DNA from: Malus domestica
Taxonomy: Eukaryota; Streptophyta; Magnoliopsida; Rosales; Rosaceae
NCBI RefSeq assembly: GCF_042453785.1
Contig: NC_091669.1
Location: forward strand, 12,040,501 to 12,104,500
Direction of reading: 5' to 3'
DNA: 64,000 nt
Notes under the pieces: generated by a model
What the model was told of the DNA's origin: nothing
Database searches by the model: none
Seen by the model: the letters and a program-made list of their open reading frames with translations, nothing else
Shown here: piece by piece, positions 23,170-34,781 of the stretch
How the letters are laid out: every line of letters starts with the position of its first letter
Position numbering within the stretch: position 1 is the stretch's first letter
Made by a program: the position numbers and the translations under genes

Positions 23170-24309
23170 CACAACTCGTAACACTAATAATATTTTTCCA
23201 CTCGTTATATTGTTTTACGTGTTCATTAACCTGTGGGTTGGCATGAACATGACACAAAGGTAAATAGGTAAACCCGAGCATGATCCATTGCCACCCTTGC
23301 ACAGTGCCCTTGTAGAGGCATACCAGATTGATATGCATGTTGGGGTTTTATTACTTTCTAATGATCTGCAAACTTTACTTGACATATATGATTTGTTTGT
23401 GAGTTCCATGATCTTTGTTTAAAGAGCTCACAAGTCACACAATCTCTAAAAAATGAAGTACCCTTTTGGTGATTTCTGCAGAGGGATCGCTGTTTAAGTG
23501 GTTCACGTATGTGAAGTTGTAATTGTTGAGATGTATGAAGTAATCTACATTTCCTTTTCTGCTGCAAGAGACTGTCGGATACTTCTTCTGTCTGTAGGAT
23601 CAAGCTTTACTCTGTCGGGAATGCGATGTTGCCATACACACAGTAAACTCATATGTTTCTAGTCATCAAAGGTTTGTGCTTACTGGTGTGAAAGTCGGGC
23701 TTGAAGCAACTAAACCATGTATCTCCGCTTCTACCAAGGAAATGCTGACTTCTATGGAAACAGTTTCTGAATCAGCATCGTCGTGAACAAAAGTGCAGTA
23801 GGTCCATTTGTTGGGGAGATTAAACATGCCTGGTAAAGTTGACAGTGTTGGAACTGGTGTATCAGGAAAATTACTGTTAATTCAAAATGCTAACACCTCC
23901 GGTTCCGAGTCGAACTTGGAAGAATTTCTTGGTTTTACTGACCCTAATCAAAATTTTGGGGTCTTGGACCGCATGTCGCCCAAGGTGTGTGCATATATAT
24001 GTATATCTTATTTTTGTACGAGTCTATCATGCTGATACCATGACCGCATCGATGTTTTTATTTTAACGAACAAAAAATAGTTTTAGTTAGCAATGACATC
24101 ACAAGTTCACTTTTGCAGTTCGATGTCTAAACGCTCACGTAGACATAAAGTTTCTAGTGTTTGGAAACGACCTAATATAGTTTTCGGCTTCTTACAAGTT
24201 TACGGCAGATACTGCCTCTGATTGTTTTTTTGGTTTGAAGCTGATGGAGGATGATTCAAGATTGAAGATGCTACCAAATTTCACAAGGCAGATTGTTGGA
24301 AATTGCTAG

Positions 24310-24750
24310 TTGTCGGGCTGTATTCAGTCTACTTTACTTTTGTGATCAAGTTATGTGAGGTAGGGAATTAGGTAGGTGTATTAGGCAAATCATGGTAATT
24401 GGTAAGTTAGTATGTAACATCAGTTGGTAATTAATTACTCTTAACCTTTTTTTGGTCATGAATTACTCCTAACCTATATACATATTTGCATATCTCTGAA
24501 TGTGGGGTATGTAATTTAGTTACCATTGATTGGAAGTCCATTTTCACTTGCAACATAATATCTGAATGTGGGACATAAGATCCAAGTGGAGGAGAGAATT
24601 TTCTGTATGTCTCAAATACTAAGCGGAACATCACCTGTCATACAATTGGGAGGACTTAACAAAAAAATTCCTTTAATTGTATAATGACGTGTTATGTTTC
24701 GTCACATGTTTCCGATACACTAATTTTTTTTTCCAATAAAGTAGTTGTTA
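24310..24750. other. Non-coding, probably ex-3' UTR of the B-box gene
   Basis: AT-rich sequence after the last recognisable B-box exon. I see no gene or clear repeat. Confidence 0.4.
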
Positions 24751-24751
24751 A

Positions 24752-24895
24752 ACATTGTCGTCTGGAACCCTACTCCCCCATTGACGACGACCTTTTCGAT
24801 CGCCTCCTAGACTCCTTCCTCTTCCTCGTCTTTAACAAGATCGGTGACTTGAAGACCCTTGGCCGTCGCTGCGTCGTTCTCTGTGGCGGTGAACA
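24752..24895 (+). pseudogene. F-box protein gene fragment
   Basis: One frame encodes about 45 residues with the F-box pattern: DDDLFDRLLDSFLFLVFNKI, then GDLKTLGRRCVV. This resembles the start of the At5g46170/At4g18380 type of F-box protein, a subunit of SCF ubiquitin ligases. After about 24,895 the similarity ends and no downstream domain is seen, so this is a stranded piece. It is GC-richer than its neighbours. Confidence 0.6.
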
Positions 24896-25317
24896 ACTCC
24901 CAACTATGTGGCAGTTATCGGATCCCATTCGTTTGACGGCAGGACCCACTCAAACCATTTTCGTTTGCCGTGAAACGACTTGTGGTGGTCAGAACACCTC
25001 TAGACACCCACAGCCTTGCCGGATATGGGTGTGCCTAATCCCGAGCCGATTTCGTCCCAAAAACCTTGGAAAAACACGAGATAGAACTTAAAAATTCACA
25101 TCTAAGCTTCAATCTAGAACAGAAAGAGGTAAACCCGAAGATTACCTAACCGGAGAAGATTAAGAAGCTTGTTGGAGAGTTCCTGCGTTTGCCGAGTTGC
25201 AGAGACGAGAAAGAGAGGGAGAAAGACGAGGTTTGATGACGATGATGATGATGGTAATGATGTTTGCACGATGGTGCTGCCGTGTGTGTGTCTCAGCGAT
25301 AGAGAGGGAAGAGATAG

Positions 25318-25359
<42 letters not shown>

Positions 25360-25594
25360 AAGAGACAGAGTGCAGAGAAAGAAGAAGAAGAAAGAGAAAT
25401 GATAGAGGGTCACGGGGTAGGGGACAGAAAGAGATAAGAGTGAGGAGTGATATGGTGTTGCCACGTGGCAGTTTGGGAATGTTTAGGAATCTAGATAAAG
25501 GGTATATATTTAGTCAAAATAGGGGGGCCAAAATGAAATCTCAATAAAACTTTAGGGGACTTACGAAATTATACATATAATTGGGGGGTTGGGG
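24896..25594. other. Transposon-like filler with GA run
   Basis: GC-richer sequence continues from the F-box fragment to about 25,100. It is followed by purine-rich sequence with a (GA)n run at 25,324-25,355 and sequence I cannot assign. No gene is supported. Confidence 0.45.
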
Positions 25595-25796
25595 TGTTAC
25601 ACGCCGCACCCACTCCCTGCAACCTGGAAAAAAATAAATAAATAAATAAAACCCTAATAGTTGAGGTAGTTTTGTGTAATTTACCCTAATATTTATTATT
25701 TAGGATAAATTTCTATATTTAAAAAAACACTTAGGTAGTTTTGTGTAATTTACCCTAATATTTATTATCTAGGATAAATTTCTATATTTAAAAAAA
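25595..25796 (+). mobile_element. Right-end fragment of the MULE family, plus 68-bp duplication
   Basis: About 25,605-25,635 resembles MULE interior ('cgcacccactccctgcaacct'-type). The stretch from AATAGTTGAGGTAGTTTTG to TTTACCC (about 25,657-25,687) matches the right terminus of the element at 20,235-21,592. The terminal part plus flank is then repeated, with copies near 25,664-25,727 and 25,732-25,796. No left end was found. Confidence 0.6.
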
Positions 25797-25804
25797 ACCA
25801 AGGG

Positions 25805-26436
25805 ATTTGAACCCCTCCCATTTTACTCCTTCAACACCTTGACCACCATATCACTTATGTTTTTGTGAAAATATGCTAAAATATTTATATATGGTTTTGT
25901 TTTGAATTCTTTTTGCAAGAAACAAATCTACACATAGAGATGATGAAGATAGCGAAAATTTTGAACCTCGTAGGAACTCTATGTGGTAATAAGTCACTCA
26001 TGTATCTTACCATGCAATGTATAAAGTGTAAAATATTGTACTAATTCATTATATATAAATGATTATGGTGTGTTTAAACTTTTTTAATTAATTACTACAT
26101 ATTTTCTACGCTCACAATGTTTGCCAGCTTGTTATATAATCAACTTAAATTAGTTAAATCCATCATGCAATGCATTTCCATCCAATTTTTTGTGATAAAC
26201 TAATAGATAATTGACTAAATAAACATTTTGCAAAGTTTCAATAAATAAAAGATTACGCCCCTATATCTCTATCTCTCTACTCGGAGCCCTCCTATTCATA
26301 TTTCCAAGTTTTTCTTACAATTTTCGTGGTTTTTATTCAATTTTTATTGATATCAATAATATCCCGATATTTCCATCGAAATTTTCATATTTTTGGACTA
26401 CCGATATTTCCGATATCATCGATATTTTATACATTG
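25805..26436 (-). mobile_element. hAT-like element, copy C, inverted
   Basis: This is an inverted relative of copy B (18,962-19,686). It runs from 'atttgaacccctcccattt' to the terminus ATCGATATTTTATACATTG at 26,436. The opposite terminal arm is missing, so the copy is truncated at 25,805. A CT-rich insertion sits near 26,265-26,290. Confidence 0.72.
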
Positions 26437-26589
26437 CTCATAAGTAACTCATAGAAGTAGAAATGTTGAATTATTAAAATGGTGTGCTTTTTATTGTTTT
26501 TAAATTAAAGAAGCATGATTAGCTCTAACCATAAATAATTCATAGAAGTTGGTAAATTTAATCTTATATTTAGAATCACATAAACAAAA

Positions 26590-26765
26590 ACCTAACGAGA
26601 CAAATAAAAAAAAAACTAATGAAAAATGATTTGAAAATTTTAAGTTTTAACGATAAGGACAAAATAAATGGTAAAATGAATATTATTATGATTGACTTTT
26701 TAGTGTAAAAATATGATTTTTCATTAAAATAAACAATACAGGAAGTTTTTCATTAAAGTTCCTTA
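26590..26765 (-). mobile_element. Short interspersed repeat common in Maleae (copy 1)
   Basis: Contains the recurrent words 'ttaacgataaggacaaaata' and 'gactttttagtgtaaaaat' and ends 'ttttcattaaagttcctt'. The same repeat recurs at 43,605-43,770 and, inverted, at 43,845-43,960. I recognise it as an abundant apple/pear repeat, from memory. Confidence 0.6.
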
Positions 26766-26894
26766 AAAAAAACCACCAAATTGTGGATGAAATTGTAAAA
26801 ATTTCAAGTTAGGAAGAAACTAAAGAATTTCTCATAAAAAATAGGCTTTCCTAAAATGAACAAAAGAAAAAAAATAGAGATAAGTTAGTAGGAG

Positions 26895-26895
<1 letters not shown>

Positions 26896-26936
<41 letters not shown>
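26896..26936. repeat. (CT)n microsatellite upstream of PP5
   Basis: About 20 CT units in the probable promoter or 5' UTR of the phosphatase gene; CT runs here are common in plant core promoters. Confidence 0.9.
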
Positions 26937-26941
<5 letters not shown>

Positions 26942-27144
26942 GCCCCAAATATATATAGTTTTGCCCTGAAGTCTAAAGCCTTTGTACAATGAACTAGACC
27001 AAGTCCCCTTCACTCCTAACAACAGCTTCTGATATATCTATCTATCTGATTCCAAAGTCCTATAAAATTAGGGTTTCTCTCTCCCTCCAGCTCTCTCTCT
27101 GGGTATCTCTCTCTCTCTCTGCCGAGATCCGATACTGTCTGCTG

Positions 27145-27153
27145 ATGCAATAG
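27145..27153 (+). promoter_or_regulatory. Minimal two-codon uORF in the PP5 leader
   Basis: ATG CAA TAG ends exactly at a probable 5'-UTR splice donor (GTATAT at 27,154). If spliced to 28,271, its stop codon lies 12 nt before the main ATG. The leader exon is inferred from the CT-rich start and the donor; transcript data were not available. Confidence 0.4.
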
Positions 27154-28282
27154 GTATATACTTTCTTCTTTTGGGTTAGTTCCCTGTTTGGTTTCTGAGG
27201 AAATGGATTATTCTTTTGTAATTTATTTTATTCCTCAACTATTTCTTTCAACTGATTCACTGTATGTCTCTCTGTTCGGTTGCTGTTCATGAAGACTGGG
27301 AAAAAGATATTAAATTTTTAATTTTTGCGGATGATATGTTTGGTTTCTGTTTAATTAGAATTCACATTGGCTGAGCAAAGTTGTTTTTCAAGGGTCGTTT
27401 TGACTGCTTTCCGGGTTCCAATTTTTGTCGAATATTTCAGAGTATGAAAAGCTAAGAATTTTAAACTGAAAGTGTCAGTTTTGGACAACATAGGATTTGA
27501 TTCAGTTTACGTTGTTGGTGATTCAGAATTGTTTTGCTTCACCTGGGTTATGGGAATCACTAATTTATGTTTAACAAAACATGATATAATAGGACATTTT
27601 TGAGTTCTAAGGTTAATGGGTCTGTGTCTCTTGTGACACCCTTTTAAGGCGTCGATAGCGTTAGCATATGCCGAAGTTTTTGAACTTCCTATGTTGTGTG
27701 CCACAGTTGTGAAGCTGATAATCGCTCTAAAGGAGCTAACTTTTGTCCGTAACTAGTAACTGCTGTAACAGAGGAATCTGTTGTTGCCTTGTCCGACGCT
27801 GAAAGACAATTGCTTGAATGTCGCTTTTGGTATTCCGATGGGGAATGAGATTTTGAGGCAATTGCATATGAGACATTTCACATTATTTGGCTGTGAACAT
27901 TTTATTGGGGAAGAATATAGCTTCCAATTGGTAGAAAATATTCATATCATTCGATTGTATGGCAAACGTAGAGTTGAGTAGTCATCGGAGGTACATGTAT
28001 AATTAATTCTGATCCAGTGCTAAGTTGTATTAGAAAATTGATAATGGGCCTTTAGGATGACTAGTATATTAGTTTTTATATTGATTGGTCATTGATTTTT
28101 TTCTTGAATTGCAATTTATAACTTTTTTGTCTGTCCGAAAAAGATATGAACTATTATTGCCTGATATGTCATCTCAACATTACTTGTAGAACTGATATGG
28201 ATTGTAACATGAGGATGAGAAATTAATCATGGAATATGTAATTTGCTAATATTCGATTTTCTTTTTGTAGACGACAAAGTTT

Positions 28283-31200
28283 ATGCCAATCATGGAAACT
28301 GAGAATGGTAATGTTAAGCAAGCTGAAGATGCTAAACTACTTGCCAATGAAGCATATAAAGGTAATAATCTGTGCTTCTACAATCCGTCATACCTTTTTT
28401 TTTCTTTTAATTTAATTTCACAGGTATGGCAATGAAATAAATTATCCTTTTAATTTCTTTGATTTTATGTACATGTATTTATAAATCAAAATTTAAATAA
28501 TCAAAATAGATTTGATACGAGTGAGATTTACTTTCGGTGTTGCCGAATAGTTAATCCTAACAAGTGATTGACATTATACATATATCTCACTCTAGTGCTC
28601 TGAATTGAATGAATTCATGTGAGACATTGACTTTATCTATTTGTTTCCTCACAATTGGCAAAAATGCCTCACATAGAGATTAACTTTGAACAGTATTCTA
28701 TTGATTTGTTTGTACTTGTAGTGCATTTATTTTGGGGTATGATCTGTGTGCTCATATTTTCTCTATGATATCAGCTCATAAATTTGCTCAAGCTATTGAT
28801 CTGTATACACAAGCGATTGAACTAAACAGTCAGAATGCTGTATACTGGGCCAATCGTTCAATTGCCCACCTTAAACTGGAGGAATATGGTAGCGCCATAC
28901 AAGATGCTTCCAAGGCTATTGAAGTTGATCCCAAATATTCAAAGGCATGTTTTATCTTATCCCCTAGGTTTTGTGCATTTAGACATGTGTGATTGTGTTC
29001 TGATGGTTTTCTGTTGTTGCAGGGATACTACAGACGAGGTGCAGCTTATCTTGCTATGGGGAAATTTAAAGAAGCTTTAAAGGATTTTCAGCAGGTGTTT
29101 TCTTCAGCACTTTTCTAAAATTGCGACAAAATAATTTTCAATACCTACTATCATAAAAAATAATTTTCAATACCAACTATCATATTAAACTGCAAGAAGT
29201 TGAAGCCGTTATTTCCAGCAACCCTTATGATACCAGTACATTTAAAATATCTATATTTGTAGGAGGGTTTTAAACAATATACTCATCATGTGAAAATGGT
29301 TATCTGCCTAGTTGGTTGTTTTTTAGTATATACATCTAATAGTGTTTTCGTTAAAGATAAATCTTAAGTTTCTGGAGAGTCAAAGCTGCACATTCAGAAG
29401 GTCGTAATTCTTCTTCATTTAATTACTATAAAGTTGCATTTTAAATGTCTCCAAGAGTTTTAGAACAATCTTTGTCCTTATTCATTGTGGCTCACATATC
29501 TTATATGCACATTTACTGGAGCAATGCTAAGCTGCAGCTGGTTATGGTTTGTGCAATTGGAACCTTTACTGAAACATGGTACGTCCCCCACATCTGAGCA
29601 TGGAGCGTTGGGGTAGACAATCAATTTTCATAAGCTCTATAATCAGAATTTTGAATGTGATAAGACAAGCTTAGGTCTAGTTTGAGAAAAGAAAAATCAA
29701 ATTGTGCAAAGACTTTTGTATAATGTCATTGTCTTTCCTTTCATAAATTGATACACTAGAGATGAAGGATGCTTTTGAAAATGTGTACCAAATTTCTTTT
29801 GGTAGCAGTTGTCTTCGATGCTGCATTTTTTTGAATTTTTCCCTTGATCTAAAATAGGTCAAAAGAATCTGTCCAAATGATCCTGATGCTACCAAGAAAT
29901 TGAAGGAATGTGAGAAAGCAGTGATGAAGCTTAAATTTGCTGAAGCAATATCTGCACCGGAGGCTGAAAGGCGTCCTGTAGCTGATTCTATTAATTATCG
30001 TTCTATAGGTATTAGTGTTGTTGGTTTTATGCTGTTTCATTTCTTGTTATGTTTGTCCGGGTTTTTCCACTTTCTTCTGCTTATCTTATATAGATTTTAT
30101 TTTTCCTTTTTCGTTTCAATTTTTTGCAGAATTTCATCATCATATGTTTCAAGCAATGGATTTTGTTAATTGTTTAAAAAATTGTTAAGAGTTGCTTGTC
30201 CATGCTTCTGAATGTTGATAAGCGTTCAAGGCATTATATGAAACTTATTCTTTGAAATGCACTCAAGTGCATGCTATTGCAAAAAAGTGAATGCGATAGC
30301 AGCCCTATGTATCCTCTGTTTTGTTCTATTCTTTTTAGTGAAATTGGTTTCTTATTAAAGAAAAATATAGCAGCTTGATTTGACTACTTAAAGATCTTCT
30401 CTTTTAGGTTTGAAGTTTTGTTAACTGCAAGATTTGCTCTCGCCAATATTGGTGTCTGTTTTATTTTCTTGGAAATGTATGATGGCGCCTGATTTTTATT
30501 TCATGATTCTGTTACTATTTACCTGATTCATTTTCATTTCATTGTGATATCCTGAACTTTTTTACTGATCCCTCTTTGTATCAGTTCTACCTGAGCCATT
30601 ATATAGTGCATTATTACCATAGTTCTGAATTTTTTTGTCTGAACTCCCAAGGGATATTTAAGAATTTCAAGTCTCTAATTTTCACCAACACTTGTAATTA
30701 ATGAAAGGTGGTTTTAGATTTCTCATTTATTGATTCTGGATTAAGCAGGTTTAGAGCTTTTATAGCAGCTTCCATATTTGATAAGTTTGAGTGTATTTCT
30801 AAGATTCGGTAGTGTTGGTTGCATTAGTGGGCGCTATTAGGGTAGATACAGGAGCTGCGGAAGTGAGCATGTTGGCCATGCTGTGGACCAAAACTATAGT
30901 CATGGCTGTAGGGATGGAACTGGTGGTATTTGGGTAGTATTTGTACTGGTGATTTTGTTAGTGCTACGGTTCAAAGGGTCCAATATTACCTAGAAATCCC
31001 TCTTTTTGTACTTTTCATTTTTTTATTGAACAATTGATCATTTCCACATTCAAATTTCATTAATTGGGGCGTTTAGTAGGGATATTTTGGATGAATGATT
31101 TTTTGTTGAGTTGAGTCTGATATGGAAGGATCCCTCATGTCGGTTTCTCTCGTCTCTGATGTTGGTTACACCGCATGGTTTATTTGGGACGACATAGTTA

Positions 31201-34200
31201 TCCCAAATTGTTTTTTACAGATGGATGAACTGTACACACAAAGTTAATGCCCTATAATTTACGCATTAGTTGCATCTGTTTCTGTTGGCATCTGGGGTAG
31301 GATCTTTTTTCTTGTCTTGTTTGCTCGTTAGTGAGGAATCAGTTCCTGAAACATGTATTCCTCAGTTTAGTTAGTACCAATAAGCTTGATCAGCATTAAG
31401 TAACTGATTATCATTTCATTTCAAAATTCTATTAATGTGCACTATACAAAATGGTGTCTGTTAACAGCATTAATTATAGTATTCTTATCATTATAGGAAT
31501 GGCCCCCAGTACGTCACCAGACTACTACATAGCAGCACTTGGACTAGGAGTTGTGGCAGCATTGGTTATGTTCAGAGCAGAAGTGACTACAGTTCTGACT
31601 GCAGTTGTGGCCACAATAGTGGTGGTGATCATGGTGGCCCTGGGGGCCCATTGGTGGCGTGGCTTCCATGGAAGTCGAGTAAATAACCTAGGTTTGAGTT
31701 CACAGTCAATGAAGCATAAGAAAACAGTCGAAGTCACTCTCATAACTTCTAATAGTTGGAAAGTTCTGTTAGGTTCTAGGAGATGTACTGCAAACTAATA
31801 TATTCATTCACTGCTAATGCATTCTTGATCCTACCATTTAGATAGTATACTTTCTCGAGAATGGATTTTCAGCCAAACGCATGGTCTTAATGGAGTTAAA
31901 AAGAGTTGAACATGGATGATATGTACTCTACCTAACCCAAGTGGGTAGATCTGGGCCTTGTATTATTTTTGCCTAGGTCAACTTTCTTAGAGTCAGGGTT
32001 GAACTTTGTTTGCTTGTTCTAAAGTCTATGTTGCTCTGGATCTGAAGTTGGTCACAGAAAATTGGAACAGAAAAACCGGGTTTGCAATACTACGAAAATA
32101 ATCAAACCAGGAAGCTTAAAGTATTCATCTTAATGTGAATAAGAATTCTCATGAGCGGATATATGTTTCTTCTGTTTGTGTTTATTTGTTTGTCTGCATT
32201 ATCTAGCTTCATTTGGTTAGCAACCTTGATTTTCTGAACTCAGTTCAAATGTGGCATATTTTTTGGTACAGCTGCACGTGTCGTAAAAGTTTATCACTTA
32301 CTGCAATGCAATGGAGTTGCTAATTTCTTTTGTAGATATTGATGACTGATTGAGCATCCATCCTTTTGACATGTACACTTGTGTAGAAAATAGTATGTTC
32401 TGTATTTTTAATATTTGATGGCTTGGTGAAAGTCACGCATATACCCAAGTAAAAGTAGTGCCCTTGAATTTTATAGATTATATAAGTGGAGGCACTCTCT
32501 TATGGCCAAAACCTCACTCTTAACTAATGATATAATGAGGTCTTATTTACGTCTATATAGGGTAAAGCTTATTTACGTCCTTTAGCACTCGAGCTAATGA
32601 AAGTGATATCTGTTTCAACTTCAGATGTGGAACCACAATATGCCGGTGCAAGGATAGAAGGGGATGTTGTTACTTTGGATTTTGTGAAGAAAATGATGGA
32701 GGATTTCAAGAATCAGAAGAATTTACACCAACGGTATGTGTGGGAATTACAATACTCACTGTCATGGACTTTGGCAGCAAAATATTTTTAGACACTCTTT
32801 TCACTTCACCTGGTATCGATATTGCAGATATGCGTTCCAAATTGTCTTACAGACGAAAGAAATGTTGCAAGCCATGCCTTCTCTGGTTGATATAAATATT
32901 CCTAAGGGCAATCATTTTACTGTTTGTGGTGACGTACATGGGCAGGTAATACATTTCTTCCATATCCATAAGATACTGGATCAAGTGCTTGATTTGACTT
33001 TGAACAACATCAACATCTTAGAAGGTTAATTCATAGAGAAATAAAGGGATTTGACCGGTAAATGTCAAATACTAGGTGAAACAATAGATATTTCAATTTC
33101 ATATTGTCTTATGGTTTTTCTGAAGTCAACCTAGTCCGACTAATGTATTAGCTTCTAGTTTTGGTAGTTCTGGCGGTTGTCTACATGATATGTATCTATT
33201 TAAGTTCTAGGCACTCTCTCATTTGTTTGTTTGTGTGCCTGCAGTTCTATGATCTTCTAAATATTTTTGAGCTTAACGGGCTTCCTTCAGATGAGAATCC
33301 ATATCTATTCAATGGAGATTTTGTGGACAGGGGATCTTTTTCTTTGGAGGTGATCCTAACATTGTTTGCTTTTAAGTGCATGTCTCCATCAGGTGAATCC
33401 TTTCGTTTTCTTGATCAGTTTATAATTTTTTGTTAGTCTAGGTAGATTTTTTTAGGCCTTCCATATCTTTTGCGAAGTCATGTTGAAGTCACTTTTCAAT
33501 TACTTCGTTGTGGGATATTACCCTGTTGCTCCTTTCAATGTCAATATTAACTCCGATATTCATTTACCACTCATTTCTTTTGCTCGGTAATCTGGTCATG
33601 TTCTACTCTTTTCAATTAAAGAGAAATCATGTTCTGAATTGATAACACTCATTTCTGTTTGTATAATTTTCAGCAATATATCTCGCAAGAGGAAATCATG
33701 AGAGCAAGAGCATGAATAGGATTTATGGTTTTGAGGGCGAGGTCCAGTCCAAATTAAGCGACAAGTTTGTGGAGCTGTTTGCTGAAGTTTTTTGTTGTCT
33801 ACCGCTGGCTCATGTAATAAATGGGAAGGTTTTTGTAGTCCATGGGGGTCTTTTCAGCGTTGATGGAGTGAAACTCAGCGACATTAGAGCAATTAATCGG
33901 TTTTGTGAACCTCCTGAGGAAGGTAATTTATTACATTCCCTCCCTTTATTCTGCTTTTCAATTACGTCTGTTATTGCCCTTAACCAGGTGAATTTAAAGT
34001 TTGAAAATACGCCATCACAAACCTTCTGTAAATTAATTAGTAGGCAGATTTTATATTTGTTTTTTCTGGGTTTCATCAGGGTTAATGTGTGAATTGCTGT
34101 GGAGTGATCCACAGCCTGCACCTGGAAGAGGACCAAGCAAGCGAGGTGTAGGTCTTTCTTTTGGTGGCGATGTGACAAAAAGATTTTTGCAGGAAAACAA

Positions 34201-34781
34201 TTTAGGTAAATTACTAGCGTTGACAAGTTATTTTACTGAAGTTAATAGTGCTAATTAGCAAAGGATGTACTGGAGGATTTACATAGCTGTTAATATACAG
34301 ATTTAGTTGTGCGATCTCATGAAGTAAAGGACGAGGGTTATGAGATTGAGCATGATGGGAAACTTATCACTGTCTTTTCTGCTCCAAATTACTGTGATCA
34401 GGTAACTGAATGATGGCTACACGGCTACTCTTCGATCATTACTAAATCTTCTAAAATTGTTGTGTATGAACTTTATCGAAGCTTGTTTTTTGCACATATG
34501 ATAATTTTGGTTTATGGTTCCGGCGTTGCAGATGGGTAACAAGGGTGCCTTTATCCGTTTTGAAGCACCAGATTTGAAGCCTAACATTGTTACTTTCTCA
34601 GCAGTGGTCAGTGGTTCCTGTCAATTTAACTGCTCCATATTTGTTTTAACATTCGCGCACACACTGTACACTAATCACGTGTCTCGTTGCACTAAAAAAA
34701 ATTCCTTGTATAATATCGCAGCCACATCCTGACGTCAAGCCAATGGCATATGCGAACAACTTCCTCCGAATGTTTCAGTAA
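28283..34781 (+). CDS. PP5: Serine/threonine protein phosphatase 5 (TPR-PPP), with optional membrane exon
   Basis: Constitutive coding exons: 28283-28361, 28775-28944, 29023-29094, 29858-30008, 32625-32733, 32828-32945, 33245-33392, 33674-33922, 34080-34205, 34301-34401, 34532-34606, 34722-34781. They give 485 residues in frame. TPR repeats occupy about residues 12-120 ([39 protein letters not shown]). The PPP domain has [34 protein letters not shown] and SAPNYCD, the metal-binding and catalytic motifs. Plant PP5 acts in Hsp90 complexes and in phytochrome signalling (PAPP5), as known from the family. An alternative exon at 31,497-31,673 adds a membrane anchor. The intron after 28,944 uses a GC donor. 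The ATG at 28,292 (METENG) aligns best with the family start; 28,283 is the first in frame. A leader exon ends near 27,153. Confidence 0.96.
31497..31673 (+). CDS. PP5: Alternative membrane-anchor exon of PP5
   Basis: In the long intron between 30,008 and 32,625, a 177-bp segment follows TTATAG and reads in phase for 59 residues with two hydrophobic stretches ([17 protein letters not shown] and [18 protein letters not shown]), then HWWRGFHG. Inclusion gives a 544-residue protein. Tomato and Arabidopsis PP5 are known to make such a longer isoform located in the ER and nuclear envelope. The frame-preserving donor is GTCGAG at 31,674; a better-looking GTAAAT lies 5 nt downstream and would shift the frame. 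Confidence 0.82.

Larger units (their letters stand above)
19850..24309 (+). pseudogene. BBX22-like B-box zinc-finger gene, disrupted
   Basis: Exon 1 (19,850-20,032) encodes 61 residues starting MKIQCNACEVAEAKV, an intact first B-box with the Cys/His/Asp zinc ligands, close to Arabidopsis BBX22/LZF1. After a 3.5-kb intron, the second B-box is recognisable from 23,568 (GYFFCL, then DQALLCRECDVAIHTVN and SHQRFVLTGVKVGLE). Three breaks are seen. The expected acceptor AG before GAG ACT GTC is AA (23,566-23,567). A TAG at 23,595 replaces the Gln codon of the CLQD motif. A further TGA lies at 23,784, before the acidic tail resembling EEFLGFTDPNQNF. A likely last exon is 24,241-24,309. BBX22-type proteins are HY5-linked regulators of light responses; this copy could at most make a single-B-box peptide. 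Confidence 0.8.

Noticed and set aside
25114-25464. A 116-codon minus-strand frame rich in Ser and Leu
   Set aside because: It mostly translates the (GA)n run and flanking purine-rich DNA.
27781-27981. A 66-codon frame upstream of PP5
   Set aside because: It lies in the inferred leader intron and matches no family.
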